NCBI GenBank assembly: GCA_020024175.1
Contig: JAHHUB010000024.1
Span: 1 to 13,910 of the forward strand
Reading direction: 5' to 3'
DNA length: 13,910 nucleotides
DNA from: Oscillospiraceae bacterium
GTDB taxonomy: Bacteria > Bacillota > Clostridia > Oscillospirales > Ruminococcaceae
Shown in pieces: positions 1 to 6,971 of this stretch. Made by a program: the position numbers and the translations under genes. How positions within the stretch are numbered: position 1 is the first letter of the stretch; every line of letters begins with the position of its first letter. The notes beneath the pieces are model-generated. The model was given only the letters and a program-made list of their open reading frames with translations. It did no database searches and had not been told where the DNA came from.

Positions 1-81
1 ATATATTGTTGCAATTATAATCAAAACAGACAACATAATCACACTGATTTTTATCAGTATATTTTTTTTATTATTGATAAT
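1..81 (-). CDS. Start of an unidentified membrane or secreted protein, cut by the left edge
   Basis: Only about 27 codons lie inside the window. Read leftward from 81, they give a short polar and lysine-containing start (INNKKN) followed by a hydrophobic run (ISVIMLSVLIIIATIY), the form of a signal peptide or N-terminal membrane anchor. A GAGGTG ribosome binding site lies at 90-85, and a TTGAAA/TAATAT promoter with a 17-bp spacer lies further upstream (154-126). No ATG, GTG or TTG falls at the usual distance. The frame opens after a TAA at 84-82, so initiation would have to use ATT (81-79) or a later codon. The reading frame is supported by its hydrophobic character and by the upstream signals, not by homology. 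The family cannot be judged. Confidence 0.4.
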   Translation of the reverse strand, partial: MINNKKNILIKISVIMLSVLIIIATIY

Positions 82-125
82 TTACACCTCATTTTGTTTT
101 TGAATTTAATGTATTATTTAGCTTT

Positions 126-154
126 ATATTAACATATGGATATTAATTTTTCAA
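126..154 (-). promoter_or_regulatory. Putative promoter for the left-edge gene
   Basis: On the minus strand TTGAAA (154-149) is followed by a 17-bp spacer and TAATAT (131-126). The expected transcript start near 119 leaves a leader of about 30 bases before the GAGGTG site at 90-85. The sequence is very AT-rich, so chance matches are possible. The correct order promoter, ribosome binding site, hydrophobic start is the main support. The remainder of 155-300 shows nothing I can interpret. Confidence 0.4.
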
Positions 155-308
155 TTACATTCTAATTACTCAACTTTTAATGTAATAATAGAATGAACAA
201 GCAATACTTTACAGCTTTCTAATGGCATTTACACAGCTTTTTTGTTTAACGGTGTTGTGTACATTGTCCGATTTTCTCAATCTGATATAAATTTTTAGTC
301 ATTAAAAG

Positions 309-346
309 AAAAACGCAGCCATCTTTAATAGATGACTGCATTTTTT
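309..346 (-). terminator. Rho-independent terminator after the blaR1-like gene
   Basis: Arms 315-324 and 330-339 form a 10-bp stem around a 5-base loop. Read on the minus strand, all ten pairs form (one is a G-U wobble) and the stem is followed by a T-rich tract (GTTTTTCTTTT). On the plus strand one pair fails, so the minus orientation is favoured. It lies about 40 bases beyond the stop of the M56 protease gene and closes the blaI-blaR1 unit. Confidence 0.8.
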
Positions 347-383
347 ATAAAATTATAATTTTTGTCTGTATTTTAAATGGAAA

Positions 384-1691
384 TTATTTTGCCGGGTAAA
401 TTGTTACTCCTTCACCAACTTCCATAGGTTTAACCTCTCCTCTCATAACAGCCTCCTTAAATTCACTTGGTATATTGAGTGGAGGAAAGTTATTTTGTGC
501 AGGGTCAAAATTTTTACTATTTTCATTATATTTTACTTCAATATCCCATATATCATCTAACTCAATCTTTTGAGCAAAGGGGATATTTTTTTGAACTTCA
601 CCGGAAAAAGATGCATTATTGGAATCGTTATATACATCTTTGGTGTAAACCACACCATCAATATTTTGCAATTTATCAGAAGTTTCAGCAGCAAAGGCAG
701 ACAGTGCAAAACTGCTTGCTGCCAACACACAGACGATAGCAGTAGTTATTATTTTTTGAGATTTTTTTCCGTTTAACATAATTACAATTCTCCTTTTCAT
801 CGTTCTTTTTGGGGATATAAAAGAAATCCCTTGTACAGATCGAATTTTCTTTGACAACTGTATATATGAAATTAAAAGATAACCATACTGTTTGCGTTCA
901 TCATAACTTAAATTTCGAACTACTTCAGCATCACATGATGTTTCCATATAAAAGTCTAAGTCCCTGCAAAGCAGCCACACAATGGGATTGAACCAATAAA
1001 TGATTTTGAGTACTGTTCCTAACATTTTCCACCACAGGTCATGTCGTCTGTAATGTACAAATTCATGTTTTAAAATCATTGATACATTATCAACATCCGG
1101 TTGTTCCACAGGCACTGCAATAATAGGTTTAAAAAAGCCAATCATCATTGGTGAATTTACTTTAGATGATACCCTTAACACAGATTGCTTAAAAACTCCA
1201 CACTCTAATGCACAACAATTTGCCGTTTCGCAAAGTTCTCCGGAAATGGGTTTTGTATGCTTTTGGGATAACTGCCAGCGAAAACACATAAAAGTAATTA
1301 GATACCATAGTGTCAAAATGAAGACTCCTATACACCAAACAAACAGAATTTTTTGTTGTGATGTACTGCTTAAAAAGAAACTGCTCAAACCTGATTTCTC
1401 TGCTCTATCTGTTAAACCAATTATTTCGGATAAATTCTTTTCAGAAATGGCTGTGCCAAATTGCAGTGAATTTCCTGTTGCAGGCAGTATATTAATTTTT
1501 ATCAATTTAATTAAAGGCACAAGCTGATAAAATGGAATCAAAAACATTATCATAATAGCAATACAACTAATATAACAAAAACGCTCATTTACTCTGTTTT
1601 TTGCCACAAATACCAGCCCTTTAAACAGAAGATACAGTATACTTGATATAACATTTAAACACAGCAGAGTGGAAAACAGATAAAATACCAT
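384..1691 (-). CDS. BlaR1/MecR1-family M56 membrane metalloprotease without a penicillin-binding sensor domain
   Basis: This 435-residue integral membrane protein has the M56 peptidase layout: helices at about 3-30, 40-62 and 113-137, then a cytoplasmic protease domain with the zinc motif HEFVH (209-213), NPIVW (235-239) and the downstream ExxCD block (E250, C253, D254). A fourth helix lies at about 313-335. In BlaR1 and MecR1 the corresponding protease is activated by signal and leads to removal of the BlaI/MecI repressor. BlaR1 itself is roughly 580-600 residues and ends in a penicillin-binding sensor. Here only about 100 residues follow the last helix, with no SxxK or KTG motif, so the ligand is unknown. 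The ATG at 1691 has a GAGGGGG ribosome binding site and lies 18 bases after blaI, so the two are co-transcribed. M56 membership is clear; beta-lactam sensing is not supported. Confidence 0.88.
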   Translation of the reverse strand: MVFYLFSTLLCLNVISSILYLLFKGLVFVAKNRVNERFCYISCIAIMIMFLIPFYQLVPLIKLIKINILPATGNSLQFGTAISEKNLSEIIGLTDRAEKSGLSSFFLSSTSQQKILFVWCIGVFILTLWYLITFMCFRWQLSQKHTKPISGELCETANCCALECGVFKQSVLRVSSKVNSPMMIGFFKPIIAVPVEQPDVDNVSMILKHEFVHYRRHDLWWKMLGTVLKIIYWFNPIVWLLCRDLDFYMETSCDAEVVRNLSYDERKQYGYLLISYIQLSKKIRSVQGISFISPKRTMKRRIVIMLNGKKSQKIITTAIVCVLAASSFALSAFAAETSDKLQNIDGVVYTKDVYNDSNNASFSGEVQKNIPFAQKIELDDIWDIEVKYNENSKNFDPAQNNFPPLNIPSEFKEAVMRGEVKPMEVGEGVTIYPAK

Positions 1692-1709
1692 ATATTATCC
1701 CCCTCTGTA

Positions 1710-2087
1710 CTACTGGTTATCTAACCATTCTTTCAAAGAATCCCTGTCCTCTTTTGACATTGTAGTACCACCATATAAAGCAGCAAAAAAATTTTTTATA
1801 GACCCATCATAAAGTGTATCTAAAATTCCCTGAGCACCGTCCCGTTCATATTCTTCACGGGATTTTATAGGACTGTAATAAGGGACTCTTCCTTCACGCC
1901 TGGATGTTACAACACCTTTTTGTGCCAGCCTAGACAGAAAAGTTGCCAATGTTGATGCTTTCCATTCTTTATTGTAGTGTTCTGCAAAGTAGGATAAAAG
2001 CTGTGCAGCAGACATAGGAGTTTTGGACTTCCACAAAATCTCCATAATTTCATATTCAGTTTCTGAAAGTTTTTTAGATCGATCCAT
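1710..2087 (-). CDS. blaI: BlaI/MecI-family winged-helix repressor
   Basis: The product is a 125-residue DNA-binding repressor. The start ETEYEIMEILWKS (9-21), the recognition region around WKASTLATFLSRLAQKG (42-58) and the wing with RREGRVPYYSP (63-73) are typical of the BlaI/MecI/CopY family, and the length matches. GSIKNFFAAL carries an N99-F100 pair at the place where BlaI and MecI are cut during induction (an Asn-Phe bond in the staphylococcal proteins), so cleavage by the neighbouring protease is plausible. The ATG at 2087 is chosen because AAGGAGG lies just before it. The frame is open up to 2210, but that upstream part covers the promoter and operator and cannot be translated from this promoter. 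The gene probably represses its own operon; other targets are not visible here. Confidence 0.9.
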   Translation of the reverse strand: MDRSKKLSETEYEIMEILWKSKTPMSAAQLLSYFAEHYNKEWKASTLATFLSRLAQKGVVTSRREGRVPYYSPIKSREEYERDGAQGILDTLYDGSIKNFFAALYGGTTMSKEDRDSLKEWLDNQ

Positions 2088-2130
2088 AATTATTTCCTCC
2101 TTATCCTTAATAGCTATCTTGGATGATATT

Positions 2131-2159
2131 ATATTACTACACATTTGTAGAAATGTCAA
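2131..2159 (-). promoter_or_regulatory. Promoter of the blaI-blaR1 operon
   Basis: TTGACA (2159-2154), a 17-bp spacer and TAATAT (2136-2131) form a near-consensus sigma-A promoter on the minus strand. The spacer consists almost wholly of the proximal BlaI operator, so repressor binding would block polymerase directly. The leader to the blaI ATG is about 40 bases. Confidence 0.8.
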
Positions 2160-2178
2160 TACTTCTACAAATATATAG
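2137..2178. promoter_or_regulatory. Two BlaI-type operators (TACA/TGTA dyads)
   Basis: The proximal site at 2137-2150, CTACACATTTGTAG, is a 14-bp dyad with only positions 6 and 9 breaking symmetry. It contains the TACA...TGTA core known for BlaI/MecI operators. A weaker copy, CTACAAATATATAG at 2165-2178, shares the left half and lies exactly 28 bp away. The first site fills the promoter spacer and the second lies upstream of the -35, as in staphylococcal bla/mec regions, which also use paired dyads. The second site has lost much of its right half, so it may bind only cooperatively. Confidence 0.75.
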
Positions 2179-2240
2179 TAAAATAAAATATAAGGACTAT
2201 CATAAAACATGGCAGTCCACTGTCATTATAAAATTACATT

Positions 2241-2293
2241 AAAAGCAAAACAAAATGAAGTGTTGCAACAAAATTCTTGCTAACACTTCATTT
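2241..2293 (-). terminator. Terminator of the tetR-ABC transporter unit
   Basis: Arms 2253-2264 and 2282-2293 pair perfectly over 12 bp, with a further GCAA/TTGC helix inside beyond a one-base bulge. Read on the minus strand, the hairpin is followed by a T-rich tract (TTTTGTTTTGCTTTT). On the plus strand the hairpin is followed by A residues, so only the minus orientation works. It separates the ABC operon from the blaI promoter. Confidence 0.8.
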
Positions 2294-2305
2294 AAAAAAA
2301 CTAAT

Positions 2306-2650
2306 TCATTTTCTGTATTTCTCAGCTATTTCCTGATAACAATTAACCTCTGTAAATATAATTATAAATACTTTCTCTGCCAATGTGGTTTATTCTGATC
2401 AAAGCTGACATCCAGGAACGGTTAGCAGCCCTGTTTCTGTTTTGGTCAATCTTGCCATCCATAAACTTTCCAATAAACAGCTTAAAAAAATCTTTGAGCA
2501 TATTGGAAAGTTTACTGCCAATTTTGGAATTGTCAAGCTTATCTGTAAATATCTTATATTCTTCGGCTTTGTACCAATCTGTGCTGAAAGAAAAATCAGG
2601 TTTAAACAATCTGTATGCTACATTTGGTTTATATTTAGAATAATATCATC
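2306..2650 (-). pseudogene. Unidentified protein remnant downstream of the ABC pair
   Basis: After the ABC gene stop, a minus-strand frame opens following a TGA near 2650 and runs to a TAA at 2343. It has no ATG; the first usable start is a TTG at 2609-2607 with no clear ribosome binding site. The readable sequence includes KPNVAYRLFKPDFSFSTD, then KIGSKLSNMLKDFFKLFIGK and RAANRSWMSALIRINHIG. Just past the TAA a second frame continues with protein-like sequence (FTEVNCYQEIAEKYRK) to a TGA at 2308-2306. This suggests a frameshift near the end and a lost 5' part: the tail of a gene once following the transporter pair. I do not recognise the family. A short intact gene using the TTG start (88 residues) is the alternative. 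Confidence 0.45.
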
Positions 2651-2681
2651 ATTCTGTATCTTAAAAAAGGTATAATAAATT

Positions 2682-4415
2682 TTACAGTTTCCAGCTTACA
2701 GCAATTTCTCTTTGATCTACAAACCGCTTATAAATTCCATCCTCTGCAATTAATTCATCATGTTTACCTTTCTGAACAACTTTACCATTATCAAGTACCA
2801 AAATTTGATCGGCATTTTGAACAGTTTTTAGTCGGTGTGCAATCATTATAATTGTTTTTTCTTTGGTTAATTCATAAATTGCAGACAAAAGTTCCTGTTC
2901 ATTTTCAGGATCCACATTGGCCGTTGCCTCATCTAAAATGATGATAGGAGCATCTTTCATTATTGCACGTGCTATGGACAGTCTTTGTTTTTCTCCGCCA
3001 GACAGAGAGTCGCCGCTTTCACTAATGACAGTATCATAACCATCGGGAAGTGCCATAATAAAGTCATGACATCTTGCCCTTTTTGCAGCAGAAATTACAG
3101 TTTCCATAGATGTGTCAGGCTGACCAAAGCGAATATTGTTTGCTATTGTATCCTTAAATAAATAAACATTCTGAAAAACAAAACTGAAATTTCTCATCAA
3201 TGCATCCATACTGTATTCCTTAATATTTCTTCCTCCCAGGCTAACTGTACCACTGTCCACATCCCAGAATCGGGAAAGAAGATGACACAGTGTGGTTTTT
3301 CCGCTGCCGGAAGGACCTACAATGGCTGTTGTTGTTTTTTCCGGAATAGTAACGGATACATCATTAATAATTTTCTTCTCATCATATGCAAAATCAATAT
3401 GTTCTGCCTTTAATTCAAAAGATTTGGGACAATCGTCAACACCATCAATATCCATTGTTGGTAAATCTAAAATTTCATTTGCCCTGTTTACACTCAAATC
3501 AACAACACGAATCAATGCAGAGTATTTTCCTGCTTTTTCCAAACCTTCCATAATTACAAAAGAACAAATCAGCAGCATAATACAATTTAACAGTGTCATA
3601 CTTCCATTGGTATAAAAGAAAATCGAGGCGATTGACATAACAATACCAATCATTTTCGCTATAAAGCTTTGTATTGTTAAATGTGGAATTAAAGTAAGCT
3701 CCATATCTATATTGGCTTTTGCGTTTTCGTCAATAGCTGATTCCAGTTTCTTATTGTATTTTCCTGATAAATGATAGGATTTTACCTCGGATATACCTTT
3801 AATATATTCCAAAACCTTTTCTACAACCGAAGTATCAGATAAAATTTTCTTTTCTGAACAGGTTTGTGATACTTTTTGCATTATTGTATTGGCAAGTATA
3901 TATAATGCCAAACCTAATACTATCAGAATACCTATTCTCCAATCAAAAAAGAACATCATTATAGTTACAACACCAGTCAGAAAAACTCCGCTTGTAACTA
4001 ACATAACAACTCTTGTTCCCACATCCGATAAATTTTCCATGGTATTTGTGGTAACAGATGTGATTTTACCCAAACTGTTTTCATTAAAGTATCCCATAGG
4101 AAGATAACGCATATGTTCTGCAATTTCCATTCTCTTGTCAGCAGCTGTGCCATAACCAGCTTCTGTCTGAAGCATAGTGGAGCGATAATTAATAATAGAC
4201 GAGCCTAAAATAGACACCAGCATAATTCCAAAGGATGTCCAAATATCCTTATTTGTAATTGTTCCGTTTAAAATTGCTGTCAGCATAACTCCGATTGCAG
4301 GAATTTTAAGTGCACCAAATAAAGTTGAAAAAACACTGAGAACAATGGATATATAAAATTTTCTGCGATTTTCTTTGCTGCAAAAATAAAAGAATTTTTT
4401 TAAAGTTTTATACAT
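2682..4415 (-). CDS. ABC half-transporter, permease fused to ATPase (second of a pair)
   Basis: The 577-residue protein has an N-terminal exporter-fold membrane domain (helices at about 22-50, 60-78, 133-155, 160-180, 250-268 and 273-292) and a C-terminal ATPase. All ATPase motifs are intact: Walker A GPSGSGKTT (367-375), Q-loop Q415, signature LSGGEKQ (471-477), Walker B IIILDEA with catalytic E496, a D-loop variant VDPENE and H-loop H527. The ATG at 4415 has a GGAGGTG ribosome binding site and overlaps the end of the preceding half-transporter by 8 bases, so translation is coupled. The pair very likely forms a heterodimer. The fold is shared by drug exporters and by siderophore importers such as IrtAB and YbtPQ. 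The substrate cannot be read from sequence, but the former ECF neighbours and the nearby operators argue for a regulated small-molecule role. Confidence 0.9.
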   Translation of the reverse strand: MYKTLKKFFYFCSKENRRKFYISIVLSVFSTLFGALKIPAIGVMLTAILNGTITNKDIWTSFGIMLVSILGSSIINYRSTMLQTEAGYGTAADKRMEIAEHMRYLPMGYFNENSLGKITSVTTNTMENLSDVGTRVVMLVTSGVFLTGVVTIMMFFFDWRIGILIVLGLALYILANTIMQKVSQTCSEKKILSDTSVVEKVLEYIKGISEVKSYHLSGKYNKKLESAIDENAKANIDMELTLIPHLTIQSFIAKMIGIVMSIASIFFYTNGSMTLLNCIMLLICSFVIMEGLEKAGKYSALIRVVDLSVNRANEILDLPTMDIDGVDDCPKSFELKAEHIDFAYDEKKIINDVSVTIPEKTTTAIVGPSGSGKTTLCHLLSRFWDVDSGTVSLGGRNIKEYSMDALMRNFSFVFQNVYLFKDTIANNIRFGQPDTSMETVISAAKRARCHDFIMALPDGYDTVISESGDSLSGGEKQRLSIARAIMKDAPIIILDEATANVDPENEQELLSAIYELTKEKTIIMIAHRLKTVQNADQILVLDNGKVVQKGKHDELIAEDGIYKRFVDQREIAVSWKL

Positions 4416-6168
4416 TCTTCACACCTCCGCATAAACTGTCTTTTGCAGATATATGGGCTTTCCAAAGTTTTTGATAAACAGGACAGGTATTAAGCAGTTC
4501 TTCATGAGTGCCGTTTCCTGCAATATTTCCCTGTTCAACTACTGCTATTTGGTCAGCATCTGTAATTGTGGAAAGCCTATGTGCAATTACAATCAGTGTT
4601 TTTCCTTGTATAAGTTTTGCAACAGATGCCTGAATAATTGCCTCATTTTCCGGGTCTGTATAAGCTGTAGCTTCATCTAAAATAATGATAGGTGCATTTT
4701 TCAGCATAGCTCTTGCAATACAAATTCTTTGTTTTTCTCCTCCGGAAAGGTGGTCGCCGCCGCTTCCTACAACTGTTTTAAAACCATTTTCCAATCCCAT
4801 AATAAAGTCCCAACAGCCACAATCCTTTGCTGCCTGCTCAACCTCTGCATCTGTTGCAGTGGGTTTACCCATACGAATATTTTCCATAATTGTATCATCA
4901 AAAAGGAAATTATCTTGGGACACATATGCCACCAAACTGTAATACTGCTCAGTTGAAAGCTTTTTAATATCTGTGCCTCCTATGCAAACACTTCCTGATT
5001 TTACATCCCAGAATGAGGCAATTAACTTTGCTATTGTGGATTTTCCTCCACCGGATGGACCTACCAAAGCGTTTACCGTGCCTTCCTTAAAAGTCAAATC
5101 TATCCCATGGAGTACTTCTTTTTCATTATAGCCAAAGCATACTTTATTCAAAGTAACTGTGTGATTTTCAGGCTGAGGCTGATTTGTTTCAGGGCGGGAC
5201 ATTTCTTCTGCATCTATAATAGAGATAACTTCTCCAAGGACTGTGCCCAATTTTGCAATATCATCACTAAATGCCATACAGTTTAAAATAGGAGTAATAA
5301 GTCCCATTGCAAGAATTGTTATCAAAATAAAGTTTGATACAGACAATGAACCGCTGCGCACCATCAAACCACCCACAGGAAGAACAGTAATCAAAGTAGC
5401 AGGCATAATATTCATTGCAAATGTAAAATAAACATTGCTTTTTCTCATCCAATCCACATAGCTGGCTGCACCTTCTTTGGTTGCTGCAACAAACTTATCA
5501 TATGAACTTTTTGCCTTGCCAAAAACCTTGATTACTTCAATACCGCCTATGTATTCAACAGCTGTATCATTAAGGTTTTTAGTTGCAATCACTGTGCGTT
5601 TATAGTTTTTTTCATATCCGATCATCATACACATAAAACAAATCATACCAACAGGAAAAGTAATTAAAGAAACCAGTGCCATTCTAAAGTCAATAATCAA
5701 AAGATAAATAAGTGTTGCCAAAACCGCACACAAATTTGCTGTTATTTCCGGAATCATATGGGCAAGTGTGGTTTCAATACTGTCAATTCGTTCTACAAGA
5801 ATATTTTTCAGATTGCCTGAACCGAAATTTTTAACTTCGCCTAAGGGCATCCTTTCCAATTTAAGCAATCCTCTTTTGCGAATATTGGCAAGAACTGCAA
5901 AAGTTGCAACATGGGAACATGAAGTAGAAAACCCATAAAAAAGTACATGTATAAGCCAAGTTCCTGCCATAATCAAACAATCTGTCATGTAACCTTTGAA
6001 ATTCATGTCGCCGCCAAGTAATTTTCCGATTATATGTGCCATTATAATAAATGGTATCATTTGACAAATTGTCCCTATAATTGCATAAATTACACTGAGA
6101 ATATAGTATTTGCGTTTCTGACCTGCAAATTCCATAATCCATGCAAAAGTTCCTTTTTCTTTTTTCAC
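4408..6168 (-). CDS. ABC half-transporter, permease fused to ATPase (first of a pair)
   Basis: The 586-residue protein has six predicted membrane helices within residues 20-300 and a C-terminal ATPase with Walker A GPSGGGKST (370-378), Q418, LSGGEKQ (474-480), IIILDEA with E499 and H530. All catalytic positions are present, as in its partner, so both ATP sites of a heterodimer should be active. The start is GTG at 6168 behind GGAGGAAATTAA. This choice is strengthened because the wrecked EcfA frame ends at a TGA overlapping that GTG (GTGA), the usual four-base coupling of adjacent genes. The gene is thus the former downstream partner of an ECF module. It remains open and shows no sign of decay, in sharp contrast to the sequence immediately upstream. 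Function as exporter or importer is undecided. Confidence 0.9.
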   Translation of the reverse strand: MKKEKGTFAWIMEFAGQKRKYYILSVIYAIIGTICQMIPFIIMAHIIGKLLGGDMNFKGYMTDCLIMAGTWLIHVLFYGFSTSCSHVATFAVLANIRKRGLLKLERMPLGEVKNFGSGNLKNILVERIDSIETTLAHMIPEITANLCAVLATLIYLLIIDFRMALVSLITFPVGMICFMCMMIGYEKNYKRTVIATKNLNDTAVEYIGGIEVIKVFGKAKSSYDKFVAATKEGAASYVDWMRKSNVYFTFAMNIMPATLITVLPVGGLMVRSGSLSVSNFILITILAMGLITPILNCMAFSDDIAKLGTVLGEVISIIDAEEMSRPETNQPQPENHTVTLNKVCFGYNEKEVLHGIDLTFKEGTVNALVGPSGGGKSTIAKLIASFWDVKSGSVCIGGTDIKKLSTEQYYSLVAYVSQDNFLFDDTIMENIRMGKPTATDAEVEQAAKDCGCWDFIMGLENGFKTVVGSGGDHLSGGEKQRICIARAMLKNAPIIILDEATAYTDPENEAIIQASVAKLIQGKTLIVIAHRLSTITDADQIAVVEQGNIAGNGTHEELLNTCPVYQKLWKAHISAKDSLCGGVKNV

Positions 6169-6631
6169 TTAATTTCCTCCTTACTAACTGCTGAATACTC
6201 AGACTTTGTGTCAAAAAATGTTTAATTTTCTGAAAACCTTCTTTATTTAATGAGTAACTTTCTTTAACTGTTCTATGTTCCAAATACAGCACTGACAAAT
6301 AAGTTCCAAATCATGTGTAACAATAAATACTGTTTTTTATCCTTTAAAGTTGATATTAATTGACCTGTTTGTTCCATATGCCGACGATCCAATCCATTAG
6401 TATGTTCATCAAACACCATCAAAGATTTATCTGACAAAATTGCTGATACAATAACTGTTCTTTGTTTTTGAGCACCTGATATGCTATATTCAAATCATTT
6501 ACAGTAACATTCCCTTCCATATTTCCTTCTTAATAATGATGTATTAAACCATTGATAAGATGGGGAAGTGTTGTCTTTCCATAGCCGGATTCTCCGCAGA
6601 GCAATACGCACTATCCATCAGAAATTATTAA
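6165..6631 (-). pseudogene. Wrecked ECF transporter double-ATPase (EcfA-type), frameshifted and internally deleted
   Basis: No single frame is open, but successive frames on the minus strand rebuild a cobalt/ECF-type ATPase: ISDG-stop-CVLLCGESGYGKTT (Walker A, about 6622-6577), LPHLINGLIHHY-stop-EGNMEGN, then after a jump SGAQKQRTVIVSAILSDKS (ABC signature), MVFDEHTNGLDRRHM (Walker B and D-loop), and in another frame VFIVTHDLELICQ (H-loop). Further frame changes give VLYLEHRTVKESYSLN and DTKSEYSAVSKEEIK, ending at a TGA that overlaps the next gene's GTG start. Walker A resembles the first domain of YkoD-like double ATPases, and the signature and Walker B block resembles the second, so roughly 250-300 residues appear deleted between them. 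Two in-frame stops and at least three single-base slips are visible. The protein cannot be made. Confidence 0.85.
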
Positions 6632-6857
6632 AGAAACAATCCAACTATTGTACCCATCAATGTAACCATACCGAATTTTTTACTTTTGTCAAAAAAAAAG
6701 CATCATTAGTATACTCACAACTATAGGACAAAGTATTGCAAGCATGGGAAGCATTATCGGAATATACCAAAGCATAGCAACTATAGCTGTTACCACACAG
6801 TAAATGGCGGCATAAATGCCAATATTGATTAGATCTTTTGCTTTTATTCTGGTTCAT
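6628..6857 (-). pseudogene. Truncated MptD/Trep_Strep-type ECF S component
   Basis: From an ATG at 6857 behind AAAGAGG, the first codons read MNQNKSK. An extra base in an A run then shifts the frame to KDLINIGIYAAIYCVVTAI, followed by VAMLWYIPIMLPMLAILCPI and SILMMLFFLTKVK. A second slip, a missing A near 6675, leads to FGMVTLMGTIVGLFL and stop codons at 6630-6625. The stitched product, about 75 residues, matches the N-terminal two to three helices of the MptD/Trep_Strep family of ECF substrate-binding subunits, including the LTKVKKFG..MGT hallmark. These proteins are normally about 190 residues. The rest of the gene, all of ecfT and the start of ecfA are missing: the frame runs straight into EcfA sequence. 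The family call rests on recalled family features; no search was run. Confidence 0.75.
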
Positions 6858-6931
6858 TGTAAAATACCTCTTTCCTAAAAAATATATATTGTAATTAACA
6901 AGCCATTTCAGACCTGAATAATCCGTAAAAT

Positions 6932-6949
6932 AGTTAGCATAAGCTAACT
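6932..6949. promoter_or_regulatory. 18-bp palindrome between tetR and the ECF remnant, likely operator
   Basis: AGTTAGC-ATAA-GCTAACT has perfect 7-base arms. It lies 23 bases beyond the tetR stop and about 75 bases before the ECF S-component start. No T tract follows on either strand, so it is unlikely to be a terminator. On the minus strand a weak TTGTAT (6957-6952) and AACTAT with a 17-bp gap flank it, so it may lie within an internal promoter for the transporter genes. Its sequence differs from the tetR promoter palindrome, which points to a second regulator. Confidence 0.5.
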
Positions 6950-6971
6950 CATATACAAAAATTATAGGGTT

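Noticed and set aside
2088..2210. N-terminal extension of the BlaI reading frame (41 extra codons)
   Set aside because: It would overlap the promoter and both operators, and the ATG at 2087 has an ideal AAGGAGG site and the family's usual N-terminus.
2343..2420. Resemblance of IGRESIYNYIYRG to an IS30-type transposase motif
   Set aside because: The surrounding sequence shows no DDE motif or transposase domain, and no terminal inverted repeats or target duplications flank it.
2383..2675. Two plus-strand open frames opposite the remnant near 2306-2650
   Set aside because: They lack ribosome binding sites, overlap each other in different frames and are antisense to more protein-like sequence.
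5861..6298. A 145-codon minus-strand open frame starting MSVLYLEHRTVKES
   Set aside because: Its first part is the frameshifted tail of the EcfA remnant, and the rest is an out-of-frame reading of the first ABC half-transporter.
6657..6857. A 66-codon cysteine-rich open frame as a small protein
   Set aside because: After six codons it is an out-of-frame reading of the S-component remnant; the hydrophobic family sequence is in the adjacent frame.
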